Source: Pseudomonas sp. MYb60 (GTDB lineage: Bacteria > Pseudomonadota > Gammaproteobacteria > Pseudomonadales > Pseudomonadaceae). Taken from it: a stretch of DNA of 64,000 nucleotides. The stretch lies in NCBI RefSeq assembly GCF_002979555.1, contig NZ_PCOZ01000003.1:62001-126000 (forward strand), given 5' to 3'. Positions 35,892-46,300 of this stretch are shown in pieces. The notes below the pieces were generated by a model that was given only the letters and a program-made list of their open reading frames with translations, ran no database searches and had not been told where the DNA came from. Position 1 is the first letter of the stretch; each line of letters opens with the position of its first letter. The translations under genes were made by a program, and so were the position numbers.

Positions 35892-36761
35892 CTACTCTTT
35901 CACATCCATGAACTCTTCAGCCCACGCCACATAGCTTTCCGGCAGTGTGTAGGTGTGCGTCAACTCGGTGGCACTCAGGTTATCCGTGCTGTGGGTCAAC
36001 TGGCGCTGGGCGCGCAGGCTGTCATACGTGGCTTTGATCGCCGCAAAGTAGGCACCGTGGCCAGCCACCACTACCCGAACGCCAAGGCTGGCCAGGCGCT
36101 GCGGGTCGTTGAGTTTGGGGTTGCCGTAGGTCACCAGCATCAGCGGGACCGTGAGGTGTTCCGCGATCTTCTCCAGGTGCTCGAAATCACTCACGCCCAC
36201 CATGCAGATCCCGTCGGCACCGGCTTTCTGGTAAGCCAGGGTGCGTTCGATCACCGCTTCGGTCGGTAGAACTCCGGCGTTGGTGCGCGCGATGATCGAC
36301 AGTTCCGGATCCACACGCGCTTCCAGCGCGGCGCGGACCTTGCCGATGCCTTCGTCGATGGAGATCAGGTCGGTGGATTTGCGCCCGAATTGCGCGGGCA
36401 GCAGGGTGTCTTCGATGGTCAACGCGGCCACGCCGGCGCGCTCGAGTTCTTCGACGGTGCGCATGACGTTGAGGGCGTTGCCGTAGCCGTGGTCGGCGTC
36501 CGCGATAAACGGCAGTTGGGCGACGCGGCCGATGCGGGTGGCCTGTTCAACGAACTCACTCAGCGTGATCAATGCAAAATCAGGTGCTGCCAAGACCTGA
36601 AGCGAGGCCACGGAGCCCCCCAGGATGCCAACCTCAAAACCCAGGTCGGCGGCGATACGTGCAGACATCGGGTCAAAGACAGAAGCGGTTTCAACGCAGG
36701 TGGGCGTTGCAAGCAGTTCACGGAAATTGCGGCGCAGGGCTGTGTGAGACTTTTTCGGCAT
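35892..36761 (-). CDS. oxaloacetate decarboxylase (isocitrate lyase/PEP mutase family)
   Basis: The 289-residue protein matches the Pseudomonas PA4872 type: [64 protein letters not shown] and [21 protein letters not shown]. These enzymes decarboxylate oxaloacetate to pyruvate with Mg2+ in the cytoplasm. The start at 36761 is set by AGGAAAGATC before the ATG; 13 further codons upstream are excluded. A 7-bp hairpin (35850-35870) follows the stop. Confidence 0.93.
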   Translation of the reverse strand: MPKKSHTALRRNFRELLATPTCVETASVFDPMSARIAADLGFEVGILGGSVASLQVLAAPDFALITLSEFVEQATRIGRVAQLPFIADADHGYGNALNVMRTVEELERAGVAALTIEDTLLPAQFGRKSTDLISIDEGIGKVRAALEARVDPELSIIARTNAGVLPTEAVIERTLAYQKAGADGICMVGVSDFEHLEKIAEHLTVPLMLVTYGNPKLNDPQRLASLGVRVVVAGHGAYFAAIKATYDSLRAQRQLTHSTDNLSATELTHTYTLPESYVAWAEEFMDVKE

Positions 36762-36928
36762 GATCTTTCCTGGTGTTGGCCATCGTCGAGACACGATCAA
36801 GCCGATTCATTTAGTCGTAGTCGTAGGAGATTACCACGCAGCAGCCTAAGCAATTATGTCGCTTGGGCATGGGCCATGCGTTATGCACATAACCCAAGGG
36901 TGACCGGTCCTGTGTCGCAGCGATGACG

Positions 36929-36969
36929 CAGTTGTCGCAGCACATGCGACAACTGTCGCACCCGCGACA
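36929..36969. promoter_or_regulatory. palindromic upstream activator sites for the PQQ alcohol dehydrogenase
   Basis: A perfect 11-bp inverted repeat (CAGTTGTCGCA at 36929-36939, TGCGACAACTG at 36945-36955) is joined directly to a second one (TGTCGC at 36954-36959, GCGACA at 36964-36969). They lie about 85-125 bases before the predicted start of transcription. That is the usual position of enhancer sites for a sigma-54 activator, presumably the AcoR-type protein coded at 40825-42768. Confidence 0.8.
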
Positions 36970-37026
36970 ATCCTGCGCCACAACCCAAACCCCTGTAAAC
37001 AGGCACTTTCAGGCCAGTCGGCGACA

Positions 37027-37042
37027 TGGCATGGGGGTTGCT
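37027..37042 (+). promoter_or_regulatory. sigma-54 (-24/-12) promoter
   Basis: TGGCATGGGGGTTGCT matches the sigma-54 consensus with GG (37028) and GC (37040) exactly 12 bases apart. Transcription should start near 37052, leaving a 47-base leader before the alcohol dehydrogenase ATG at 37099. Confidence 0.85.
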
Positions 37043-37098
37043 GAGCTCCTGTTGCGCAGCGCGAATGCTTCGCTACTAATAAGAATCAGGAGTTCTCC

Positions 37099-39255
37099 AT
37101 GCCGCAGACCAGCCTCGCCACCATTCGCAAGATGCCGCTCAACGCCCTGTTTGTTGCACTGGCCATCCACCTCAGTACCGCACCGGCCTGGGCGCAGGAC
37201 ATGCCGGCCAACGTCGACGGCCAGCGCATCATCGCTGCCGACAAGGAGCCCGGTAACTGGATGAGCACCGGGCGTACCTACGATGAACAGCGCTACAGCC
37301 CGCTCAATGACATCAACGCGCAGAACGTCGGCCAGTTGGGCCTGGCGTGGAGCTACAAGCTCGACCTGGATCGCGGTGTGGAAGCCACGCCTATCGTGGT
37401 GGATGGCGTGATGTACACCACCGGGCCATTTTCCGTGGTGTATGCCCTGGATGCGCGAGACGGCAAGCTGCTGTGGAAATATGACCCCAAGTCCGACCGC
37501 AACCGCGCGGGCGAAGCCTGTTGTGACGCGGTGAACCGGGGCGTGGCGGTGTGGAAGGGCAAGGTGTATGTCGGCGTGCTCGACGGTCGCCTGGAAGCCA
37601 TTGACGCCAAGACCGGCCAACGGGCCTGGTCGGTGGACACCCGGGCCGACCACAAGCGCAGCTACACCATCACCGGCGCACCTCGCGTGGTCAACGGCAA
37701 GGTGGTGATCGGCAACGGTGGCGCCGAGTTTGGCGTGCGTGGCTACGTCACCGCCTACGACGCAGAATCCGGCAAGCAGGCGTGGCGCTTCTACACGGTG
37801 CCCGGCGATCCCAAGCTGCCGCCGGAAGACAAGGCCATGGAGATTGCCGCCAAGACCTGGCACGGCGACGCCTTCGTCGAACAGGGCGGCGGCGGCACCG
37901 CGTGGGACTCGTTTGCCTACGATCCGGAGCTGAACCTCTTGTACATCGGCGTCGGCAACGGGTCGATGTGGGACCCGAAATGGCGCAGCCAGGCCAAGGG
38001 TGACAACCTTTTCCTGTCTTCGATCGTCGCGGTCAACGCCGACACAGGCGAGTACGCCTGGCACTACCAGACCACACCGGGCGACGCCTGGGACTACACC
38101 GCTACCCAGCACATGATCCTCGCCGAGCTGCCGATTGACGGCCAGCAACGCAAGGTGCTGATGCAGGCGCCCAAGAACGGCTTCTTTTATGTGATCGACC
38201 GTGCCACCGGCGAGTTGCTCTCCGCCAAGGGCATCGTGCCGCAGAGCTGGACCAAGGGCATGGACATGAAAACCGGCCGGCCGATTCTCGACGAGGAAAA
38301 CGCCGCCTATTGGAAAGACGGCAAGCGCAAGCTGGTCACGCCGGCTTTCTGGGGCGCCCACGACTGGCAGCCGATGTCCTACAACCCCACAACTGGCTTG
38401 GTGTATATCCCGGCGCACATCATGTCCGCCTACTACGAACACATCCCGGAAGCCCCCAAGCGCAACCCGTTCAAGAGCATGTACCAGTTGGGCCTGCGCA
38501 CCGGGATGATGCCCGAGAACGCCGAGGGCCTGCTGGAAATGGCCAAGGGCTGGTCGGGCAAGCTGATCGCCTGGGACCCGGTCAAGCAGAAAGCCGCCTG
38601 GGAAGTGCCGTATGTGACCATCTTCAACGGCGGCACGCTGAGCACCGCCGGCAACCTGGTGTTCGAGGGCAGCGCCGACGGGCGGGTGATCGCCTACGCG
38701 GCTGACACCGGCAAGAAACTCTGGGAACAACCGGCCGCCAGCGGCGTGATGGCGGCGCCGATCACCTACAGCGTGGACGGTGAGCAATACGTCACGTTCA
38801 TGGCCGGTTGGGGCGGCGCGTTTTCCACCTTCGCCGGGGCCTTGTCGCTGCGGGCCGGCGTGCAGCCGTTCTCCCAGGTGCTGACCTACAAGCTCGGTGG
38901 CACGGCGAAACTGCGTGAGCCCGCGCCGCCTGCCAACACCCCTGAACCACCGGCGTTGAGCACCGACACCGCGTCGATCGAGGCCGGCGCCAAGCTCTAT
39001 GACGGTTATTGCTCGCAGTGCCACGGCATCCATGCCGTCAGCGGCGGCGTGCTGCCGGACCTGCGCAAGCTGACCCAGGAAAAACACCAGATGTTCCTCG
39101 GCATTCTGTTTGGCGGTCGCGTACCGGATGGCATGCCGTCGTTTGCCGACGCCTTTACCCCTGAACAGGTGGACCAGATCCATCAGTACCTGATCAAGCG
39201 CAGCCATGACCTGAAAAAAGAAGGCGGTGTCTGGAAAACCTTCAGCGCCCAGTAA
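37099..39255 (+). CDS. PQQ-dependent quinohemoprotein alcohol dehydrogenase
   Basis: This 718-residue periplasmic enzyme has a signal peptide ending near APAWAQ, an eight-bladed beta-propeller with repeated tryptophan-docking segments (DARDGKLLWKYDP, DAKTGQRAWSVDT, AADTGKKLWEQPA) and a C-terminal cytochrome c. The vicinal cysteines 141-142 that stack on PQQ are present. CSQCH at 638-642 is the heme c site, so this is a type II quinohemoprotein rather than a plain PQQ enzyme. It oxidises alcohols and passes electrons to the respiratory chain. CAGGAG lies before ATG 37099. The sigma-54 promoter above and the aldehyde dehydrogenase below complete the module. PQQ synthesis genes are not in this window. 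Confidence 0.94.
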   Translation: MPQTSLATIRKMPLNALFVALAIHLSTAPAWAQDMPANVDGQRIIAADKEPGNWMSTGRTYDEQRYSPLNDINAQNVGQLGLAWSYKLDLDRGVEATPIVVDGVMYTTGPFSVVYALDARDGKLLWKYDPKSDRNRAGEACCDAVNRGVAVWKGKVYVGVLDGRLEAIDAKTGQRAWSVDTRADHKRSYTITGAPRVVNGKVVIGNGGAEFGVRGYVTAYDAESGKQAWRFYTVPGDPKLPPEDKAMEIAAKTWHGDAFVEQGGGGTAWDSFAYDPELNLLYIGVGNGSMWDPKWRSQAKGDNLFLSSIVAVNADTGEYAWHYQTTPGDAWDYTATQHMILAELPIDGQQRKVLMQAPKNGFFYVIDRATGELLSAKGIVPQSWTKGMDMKTGRPILDEENAAYWKDGKRKLVTPAFWGAHDWQPMSYNPTTGLVYIPAHIMSAYYEHIPEAPKRNPFKSMYQLGLRTGMMPENAEGLLEMAKGWSGKLIAWDPVKQKAAWEVPYVTIFNGGTLSTAGNLVFEGSADGRVIAYAADTGKKLWEQPAASGVMAAPITYSVDGEQYVTFMAGWGGAFSTFAGALSLRAGVQPFSQVLTYKLGGTAKLREPAPPANTPEPPALSTDTASIEAGAKLYDGYCSQCHGIHAVSGGVLPDLRKLTQEKHQMFLGILFGGRVPDGMPSFADAFTPEQVDQIHQYLIKRSHDLKKEGGVWKTFSAQ

Positions 39256-39321
39256 CGGCCCCGTGCGCGCCGGCCGTGGGGCGGGCGCGCGTGTTTTGAC
39301 TTTGTCCGCGAGAGCACTCCA

Positions 39322-40758
39322 ATGCCTGAATTGAACGACTACCAGAATTTCATCGCCAACGCCTTCGTGCCCAGCGACCAGCACATCGACGTCCACAACC
39401 CGGCCAATGCCACACTGTTGGGGCGGGTGCCGCAGGCCAGCCACGACCAGGTCGAGGCGGCCATCGCTGCCGCCCGCCAGGCGCAGAAACCCTGGGCCGC
39501 ACGCCCGGCCATCGAACGTGCCGGCTACTTGCGTGCGATCGCCACCAAGGTGCGCGACAACGCCGAGCGCCTGGCGCACATCATCACCGCCGAGCAAGGC
39601 AAGGTGCTTGGGCTGGCCCGGGTGGAAGTGAACTTTACCGCCGACTACCTCGACTACATGGCCGAGTGGGCGCGGCGCCTGGAAGGCGAAGTGCTGACCA
39701 GTGACCGGGTGGGCGAGAGCATCTTCCTGTTGCGCAAGCCCTTGGGCGTGGTCGCCGGCGTATTGCCGTGGAATTTCCCGTTCTTCCTGATCGCCCGCAA
39801 GATGGCACCGGCGCTGATCACCGGTAATACCATCGTGATCAAGCCCAGCGAAGAAACCCCGATCAACTGTTTTGAATTTGCACGGCTGGTGGCCGAAACC
39901 GACCTGCCAGCAGGGGTGTTCAACGTGGTCAGCGGTACGGGCGCGACGGTCGGCCACAGCTTGACCAGCCACGCCGGCATCGACCTGATCAGCTTCACCG
40001 GCAGCGTCGGCACCGGCTCACGGATCATGGCTGCGGCAGCGCCTAACATTACCAAGCTCAACCTGGAACTCGGCGGCAAGGCCCCGGCGATAGTACTGGC
40101 GGATGCCGACCTCGAATTGGCGGCCAAGGCCATCACTGTGTCGCGCATCATCAACACTGGCCAGGTCTGCAACTGCGCCGAGCGTGTCTACGTGCAGCGC
40201 AAGGTCGCCGATTCGTTTATCGAACAGATTGCCGCGTCGATGGCAGCAACCCGCTACGGCGACCCTCTGGCCGAACAGGACCTGGACATGGGGCCGTTGA
40301 TCAACCAGGCCGCGCTGGACAAGGTCGCCCGCATGGTCAAGACCGCGACGGGGCAGGGTGCCCAGGTGATCACGGGCGGTGCGGTGGCTGACAAGGGGCA
40401 GGGCTTCCACTACCAACCGACGGTGCTGGCCGGCTGTGGCAGCGACATGGAGATCATGCGCGAGGAGATTTTCGGGCCGGTGCTGCCGATCCAGATTGTC
40501 GACGACCTGGACGAAGCCATTGCCCTGGCCAACGCCAGTGAATACGGGCTCACCTCATCGCTGTACACCCGCAGCCTGAGCGCGGCGATGCAGGCCAGCA
40601 ACCGCCTGGATTTCGGCGAAACCTACATCAACCGCGAAAACTTCGAGGCCATGCAAGGCTTCCACGCGGGCACCCGCAAGTCGGGTATTGGCGGGGCAGA
40701 TGGCAAGCACGGGCTGTACGAGTACACCCATACCCATGTGGTGTATATCCAGATCTGA
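39322..40758 (+). CDS. aldA: aldehyde dehydrogenase, AldA type
   Basis: The 478-residue NAD(P)-dependent enzyme is close to E. coli AldA (lactaldehyde/glycolaldehyde dehydrogenase): FTADYLDYMAEWARRLEGE, PWNFPFFLIARKMAPALITG, LELGGKAPAIV with the catalytic Glu, and GQVCNCAER with the catalytic Cys. It would oxidise the aldehyde made by the alcohol dehydrogenase after it enters the cytoplasm. It is 66 bases downstream on the same strand and probably cotranscribed from the sigma-54 promoter. A strong hairpin follows. Confidence 0.93.
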   Translation: MPELNDYQNFIANAFVPSDQHIDVHNPANATLLGRVPQASHDQVEAAIAAARQAQKPWAARPAIERAGYLRAIATKVRDNAERLAHIITAEQGKVLGLARVEVNFTADYLDYMAEWARRLEGEVLTSDRVGESIFLLRKPLGVVAGVLPWNFPFFLIARKMAPALITGNTIVIKPSEETPINCFEFARLVAETDLPAGVFNVVSGTGATVGHSLTSHAGIDLISFTGSVGTGSRIMAAAAPNITKLNLELGGKAPAIVLADADLELAAKAITVSRIINTGQVCNCAERVYVQRKVADSFIEQIAASMAATRYGDPLAEQDLDMGPLINQAALDKVARMVKTATGQGAQVITGGAVADKGQGFHYQPTVLAGCGSDMEIMREEIFGPVLPIQIVDDLDEAIALANASEYGLTSSLYTRSLSAAMQASNRLDFGETYINRENFEAMQGFHAGTRKSGIGGADGKHGLYEYTHTHVVYIQI

Positions 40759-40795
40759 TCCTTTCCAGACGAGCCGGAGAAGTAGCAAAACCGGT

Positions 40796-40819
40796 GGCGA
40801 GGGCGCGTGCGCCCTCGCC
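40796..40819. terminator. bidirectional terminator
   Basis: GGCGAGGGCGC (40796-40806) and GCGCCCTCGCC (40809-40819) make a perfect 11-bp stem, followed by ATTTAT rightward and preceded by an A-rich stretch. It separates the convergent aldehyde dehydrogenase and activator genes. Confidence 0.82.
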
Positions 40820-40824
40820 ATTTA

Positions 40825-42768
40825 TCAAGACTGATCGTTCGGCGCGATGACCCCATGCTTTTTCATCTTGCGGTACAACGTGGAGCGCGAGATCCCCAAC
40901 TCCGCAGCGGCGCCACTGATGTTCCAGCGATGCTGGCGCAAGGTGGCCTGCAGATGGCGTGATTCGTCGTCGCCCAGTTGATCGGCCAGGTTGCCGGCTG
41001 GTGCGGGTGTAGCCGCCAGCCAGGCGGAGGGCGCACGCACCAACACCTCCGCGGGCAGGCAGTCCCGGTCGAGGCTGCCGTGATCAGCCAGGGCCACGGC
41101 ATAGCGCAGGCTGTTGAGCAGTTGGCGAATATTCCCCGGCCATTCATAACCCAGCAGGCAATCGCGGGCCTCAGGCGTCAGTTGTACGCCGTCGGCGCCA
41201 GGTTGGGCGGCAAGCAACCTGTCGAGCAGCAGGCTGCGGTCCTCGCGGTGGCGCAAGGCGGGCAGGGCCAGGTTCATACCCGCCAGTCGGTAGTACAAAT
41301 CCTCGCGAAAGTGCTTCTCACGGATCATGGCCTGCAGGTCCTGGTGAGTGGCGGAGATCACTTGTACGTTGAGCGGCACAGGCGCTTCGGCGCCCAGGGG
41401 GGAAATTTCGCGCTCGGCCAGTACGCGCAGCAAGCGCGTTTGCAGGTGGGCGGGCATGTCGCCGATTTCGTCGAGGAACAGAGTGCCGCCGTTGGCCTGT
41501 TCCAGCTTGCCTTTCATGCCCTTCTTGCTCGCACCGGTGAAGCTGCCGGCGCGGTAGCCGAACAACTCACTTTCAATCAGCGCTTCCGGAATCGCAGCGC
41601 AATTGAGCGCCACGAACGGGCCACGTTGCAGGCTACTGGCCTGATGGATCGCACGGGCGAAGGCTTCCTTGCCGGTGCCGGTTTCACCGGTAATCAGGAT
41701 CGAGATGCCTTTATCAATGATTTTGCGCACGCGCTCGACACTGCGCTGCAACGGCGGATCGCCGCCGGCCAGTTGCTGCAGGTCCGGGTGGGCGGGTCGC
41801 AGGGGAGCGGTAACTGCCGGAGTGCGATGCTGGGTGGACGGAATACGCAGGCCCACGTCCAACAACGCGTCACCCTGCAAGGCACGCAAACGCACGCCGC
41901 GGGCGCCGCCATGGGTGAATTGCAGCAGTTCATCCACGCTGGCCGGCAGCAGCTTGCCAATCGGCGTCCCCAGCAGGGCCGGTACGCGTGCTTCATCTGC
42001 GGCCACAAACGCCGCCCGATTGGCACCGATGACCCTTCCGCTTTCGTCCAGGGCCAGCAATTGCTCGTTGGCCAGGTCGGCGATCTCATCGATGGGTTTG
42101 AGGGAGAGTGTCAGGCGGTCACGGTACATCTGGCGAAAGTGCGCATTTTCGATCAGGCGCGCGTACATGATCACCAGTTGCAACGTCAGGTACTGACTTT
42201 CCCGTGGGCCATCGCTATTCAGGCACGTGGCGTTCAGGCACCCGCGCAGCAGGCCCTGGGCGTCGAATATCGGCGCCACCGAACAACTCAGGCCCGCATT
42301 GGCCGCCAGGAAGTGTTCCGCGCGATGAATGATCAAGGGTTGCGCGGCGGCGAGGGTGGTGCCGATGCCGTTGGTGCCCACGATGGATTCGTCCCAGCGC
42401 GCGCCCACCACCAGGCCGGAGCGCGTGTAGGCCTGGTCCTGGCTGGGCAGCCGGGCGTCGAGGGTCACGCCGTGCTCATCGCTGAGCAGCACGGCAAAAC
42501 CGGCCGGCACCACCCGCCGGGCCAAACCGTTGAGACCCTGGCTGGCAATCGCGAGGTATTGCTGGTGTTGCTGCTGATGGCGACGAATGTCTTCGGCGCA
42601 GAGCACGTTCTGGCGACTGACCGCGCCGGGGTCGAGGCGATGCTCGACCACGCTGCGGTACCAGGATTGCGCGATCACACCATCAGGCCGAATGCCGCGA
42701 GCGGAGAAGTGATCGTTGACGAACGCGGCAAGTTCGCCGGCGCTGGTCTGCGCGATGTGCTGAGTCAT
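40825..42768 (-). CDS. sigma-54-dependent activator, AcoR type
   Basis: The protein of about 647 residues has an N-terminal GAF-like sensor (FAVLLSDEHGVTLDA, ESIVGTNGIGTTLA), a PAS-like segment (ANEQLLALDESGRVIGANRA) and an AAA+ domain. The AAA+ domain carries Walker A GETGTGKEAFARAIH, GSFTGA (the sigma-54 contact loop) and GGTLFLDEIGD. A Fis-type helix-turn-helix lies at the end (NISGAAAELGISRSTLYRKM). The start at 42768 has GGGAGCTTTCC before it. It is convergent with the alcohol/aldehyde dehydrogenase genes and very probably activates them from the palindromes at 36929-36969, sensing an alcohol or acetoin-like compound. Confidence 0.93.
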   Translation of the reverse strand: MTQHIAQTSAGELAAFVNDHFSARGIRPDGVIAQSWYRSVVEHRLDPGAVSRQNVLCAEDIRRHQQQHQQYLAIASQGLNGLARRVVPAGFAVLLSDEHGVTLDARLPSQDQAYTRSGLVVGARWDESIVGTNGIGTTLAAAQPLIIHRAEHFLAANAGLSCSVAPIFDAQGLLRGCLNATCLNSDGPRESQYLTLQLVIMYARLIENAHFRQMYRDRLTLSLKPIDEIADLANEQLLALDESGRVIGANRAAFVAADEARVPALLGTPIGKLLPASVDELLQFTHGGARGVRLRALQGDALLDVGLRIPSTQHRTPAVTAPLRPAHPDLQQLAGGDPPLQRSVERVRKIIDKGISILITGETGTGKEAFARAIHQASSLQRGPFVALNCAAIPEALIESELFGYRAGSFTGASKKGMKGKLEQANGGTLFLDEIGDMPAHLQTRLLRVLAEREISPLGAEAPVPLNVQVISATHQDLQAMIREKHFREDLYYRLAGMNLALPALRHREDRSLLLDRLLAAQPGADGVQLTPEARDCLLGYEWPGNIRQLLNSLRYAVALADHGSLDRDCLPAEVLVRAPSAWLAATPAPAGNLADQLGDDESRHLQATLRQHRWNISGAAAELGISRSTLYRKMKKHGVIAPNDQS

Positions 42769-43302
42769 GGAAAGCTCCCACCACCTTTGAAGCCCGTCGA
42801 CGGGTTTCACGGTGATTTTTTGTTGTCGGGTTTAGCGTATGACATGACCACCATAAACGGTGTTGCGGGATATTTCATACTGCTTTGGTTCAATGGCGCC
42901 TATCTGGGCCAGGTTCTCGGCCTCCAGCGATCCGGTCAGCGTGGTGAAAGCCGACTCAGTGTAAGGGGCGGTCAATGATTTCAAATTGTATCTGCGACAG
43001 CGTGGCGACATTGCCAAACTCAACAGATACGCGGCGCCGGGTTCATTCATGAGCCGCGCTCACATGGGTATATCGACTGAGCGAGGTAGTCGCCTTGTCG
43101 GGTCACCGCTAGATTCGCGCTGAGCCAACTTGAGAGCGACCCCATGCTGCAGCTGCTCACAGGTTTGGTCGAAGTGGGGGCCACCTGAATTTCTTGCGCT
43201 TCATTCCCCAGCCCGCTGTCGCGCAAGACGATAGCGTCAACCGCACAGCCTTCGATCTCTGAACTGAATTCACTTGTCGTCGATGTGTTATCGGAGTCAT
43301 CA
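42769..43302. other. 534-base interval without a clear gene
   Basis: The interval lies between the divergent activator and RND pump genes and should contain both promoters. I see no convincing sigma-54 promoter, no strong hairpin and no ORF with a good ribosome binding site. Frames open on the minus strand at 42832-43050 and 43047-43496 look like chance. A TGCGACA-like half-site occurs near 42990. Confidence 0.45.
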
Positions 43303-46300
43303 GTGCTGATACGTACCGTGATGGTGGCCTTGCGCCGCCCCCTTACATTTGTAGTGATGGCCTTACTGGTTTTGATCGTCGGCCCCTTGACTGCCATGCG
43401 CACGCCCACCGACATTTTTCCGGAGATACGGATACCGGTGATTGCCGTGGCATGGCAGTACACCGGGTTGCCACCCGACCAGATGGCGGGGCGCATCTCA
43501 ACCGTTTTTCAGCGGTTGCTGACAGCGTCAGTCAACGACATCGAACACATAGAATCCAATACCTACCCTGGCGTCGGCGTCGTGAAGATTTTCTTCCAGC
43601 CGGGCGTCGACATTGCCGTAGCCAACGCGCAGATCACCGCGGCATCGCAGGTTGCACTGCGGCAGATGCCAGCCGGTATCCAGCCACCGGTGATCCTCAA
43701 CTACAACGCGGCGACGGTGCCGATCCTGCAGTTGGCACTTTCGGGAGAAGGGCTGTCGGAGCAGCAGTTGTTCGACCTGGGCATGAATACCGTTCGGACG
43801 CCCCTGATTACGGTGCCGGGCGTCGTGATGCCGTTGCCTTACGGTGGCAAACAACGCCAGGTTCAGATTGACGTGAACCCTGCTGCGCTGCAGGCCCGAG
43901 GGCTTTCGGCGCAGGACGTGTCGGCTGCGTTGGCAGCCCACAATATTCTGGTGCCGATAGGCAGCCAAAAGATCGGCGAGCTGGAGTACACCCTGCAGCT
44001 CAACGGTGCGCCGTCGGCGATCGATGAGTTGGGATTGCTGCCGGTCAAAGTGGTGAACGGCAGCACGATCTATCTGCGCGACGTCGCCGATGTGCATGAC
44101 GGCAATGCCCCGCAGACCAACATCGTGCATGTCGACGGTAGCCGGTCAGTGTTGATGTCGGTGCTCAAGAATGGCTCGGCATCGACGCTGGCCATTGTCG
44201 ATGGCATCCGGGCACAGATCGCAGCGCTCAAGCCAGGCTGGCCGGACGCACTGGTCGTGCAACCGATCAACGATCAGTCATTGTTCGTGCGTGCCGCCAT
44301 CAAGGGCGTGGTGCTGGAAGGGGCCATTGCCGCGGCGCTGACCAGCGTGATGATCCTGCTGTTCCTCGGCAGTTGGCGCTCGACGGTGATCATTGCCGTG
44401 TCAATTCCCCTGGCGATCCTGGGTTCGCTGATCATCCTGGCGGCCCTGGGTGAAACCCTCAACCTGATGACGCTGGGAGGGTTGGCGCTGGCCATCGGGA
44501 TCCTGGTGGACGACGCCACGGTGACGATCGAGAACGTCAACTGGCACCTGGAGCAGGGCAAGGACGTCGAGACGGCCATTCTGGACGGCGCACGCCAGAT
44601 CGTCACGCCGGCTTTCGTGTCGCTGTTGTGCATCTGTATCGCGTTTGTTCCGATGTTCTTTCTCGAAGGGGTTTCGCGGTATCTGTTCGTCCCGATGGCG
44701 GAAGCCGTGATCTTCGGCATGATCTGCTCCTTCATCCTGTCCAGGACGTTGGTGCCGACCATGGCCAAGTACCTGCTGAAGCCGCATCGGGCACATCCTG
44801 AACGCCAACCGGCTTCGCGCAATCCGCTGGTACGCTTTCAGCGCGGGTTCGAACGCGGTTTTGACCGGCTGCGCCAGCGCTATCAGTCTGTGCTCGAGGG
44901 TGCGCTGCGCCGCCGCAAAGCATTCCTGCTGGGCTTCATGGCGGTGGTGACACTCTCGTTTGGGCTGGTGCCCTTCATTGGCAGCAACTTTTTCCCGACG
45001 GTGGATTCCGGTCAGGTCCTGATGCATGTGCGCGTACCGGTGGGCACTCGCGTGGAGGAGACGGCCTCACGGTTTGCGCAGATAGAAGAGGCGATACGCA
45101 GCATCATCCCGGCTGAGGAAATCACCACCTTGGTCGACAACATTGGCCTGCCACCGAGCAACATCAACCTGACCTACAACAATACGGGGGTCATGGGCTC
45201 CCAGGACGGCGATTTCCAGATTGCGTTGCGCTCAGGCCACCAGCCGACCGCTGGCTATGTGAAAAAGCTCCGTGAAGTCTTGCCTGAACGGTTCCCTGAC
45301 AGCACGTTTTCGTTTCCTCCGGCGGACATTGTCAGCCAGATCCTCAACTTTGGTGCCCCGGCACCCATCGACATCCAGGTCAGGGGCAACAATGTCGACG
45401 CGAACTTTGCCTACGCGCAGCAACTGCTCAAGCGAATCCGGACGGTGCCGGGCCTGGCCGATGCGCGCATCCTGCAATCGAACAAGGCGCCGGTGTTCAA
45501 CGTCGACCTGGATCGTACCCAGGCTCAATTGCTGGGCTTGACCACACGCGATGTCACCAACAGCCTGGTGGTCAACCTGGCCGGCAGCAGCCAGGTCGCA
45601 CCAACCTACTGGCTCAACCCCGCCAATGGCGTGAGCTACCCCATCGTCTTGCAGACGCCCCAGCCAAAGCTGGATTCGTTGGCGGCCCTGGCGAACCTGC
45701 CGGTGGGTAACGGCAGCGCCGCGACCGTCACCACCCTCGGCGCGGTCGCGGATTTCAAGCGCACAACCGGCAGCGGCATGGTCAGCCAGTACAACGTTCA
45801 GCCCATGGTGCAGATCCATGCGGCCACCCAAGACCGAGACCTCGGTGCTGTGGCCAAGGACCTCCGGCAGATCATCGCGCAGATGGCCGACGAAGTGCCG
45901 CGCGGCAGCACGGTCAACCTGATGGGCCAGGTGCAGACCATGGAACGGGCGTTCTCCGGTCTGTTGTACGGCTTGCTGGGGGCCGTCGTGCTCATCTACT
46001 TGTTGATCGTGGTCAATTTTCAATCTTGGGTGGATCCGGCGGTCATCGTCTCTGGCTTGTCCGCCGCGCTTGCCGGAATCGTCTGGATGCTCTTCGCCAC
46101 CGGTACCACGCTGTCGGTGCCTGCGTTGACCGGGGCGATCATGTGCATGGGGGTGGCCACGGCCAACAGTGTGCTGGTCATCAGTTTTGCCCGCGAGCGC
46201 CTGCACGTGCTGGCTGATGCGACAGCTGCAGCGCTGGAAGCCGGTATCGCTCGACTGCGCCCGGTATTGATGACGGCGCTGGCAATGATCCTCGGCATGC

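Noticed and set aside
36902..36970. CRISPR-like look of repeated TGTCGC words
   Set aside because: Only short half-sites in palindromic order with no spacers; better explained as activator binding sites.
39256..39300. GC-rich inverted stretch between the alcohol and aldehyde dehydrogenase genes, possible terminator
   Set aside because: The stem is imperfect and the T-run short; at most an attenuator, so not listed as a feature.
37009..39972. 987-residue open frame on the minus strand
   Set aside because: It runs antisense to the PQQ alcohol dehydrogenase and aldehyde dehydrogenase genes, has no family motif and is His/Gly/Arg-rich, as expected of the antisense of GC-rich codons.
43047..43496. 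149-residue minus-strand frame at the start of the RND gene
   Set aside because: Its front half overlaps the well-supported RND permease gene, and the rest has no motif or start signal.
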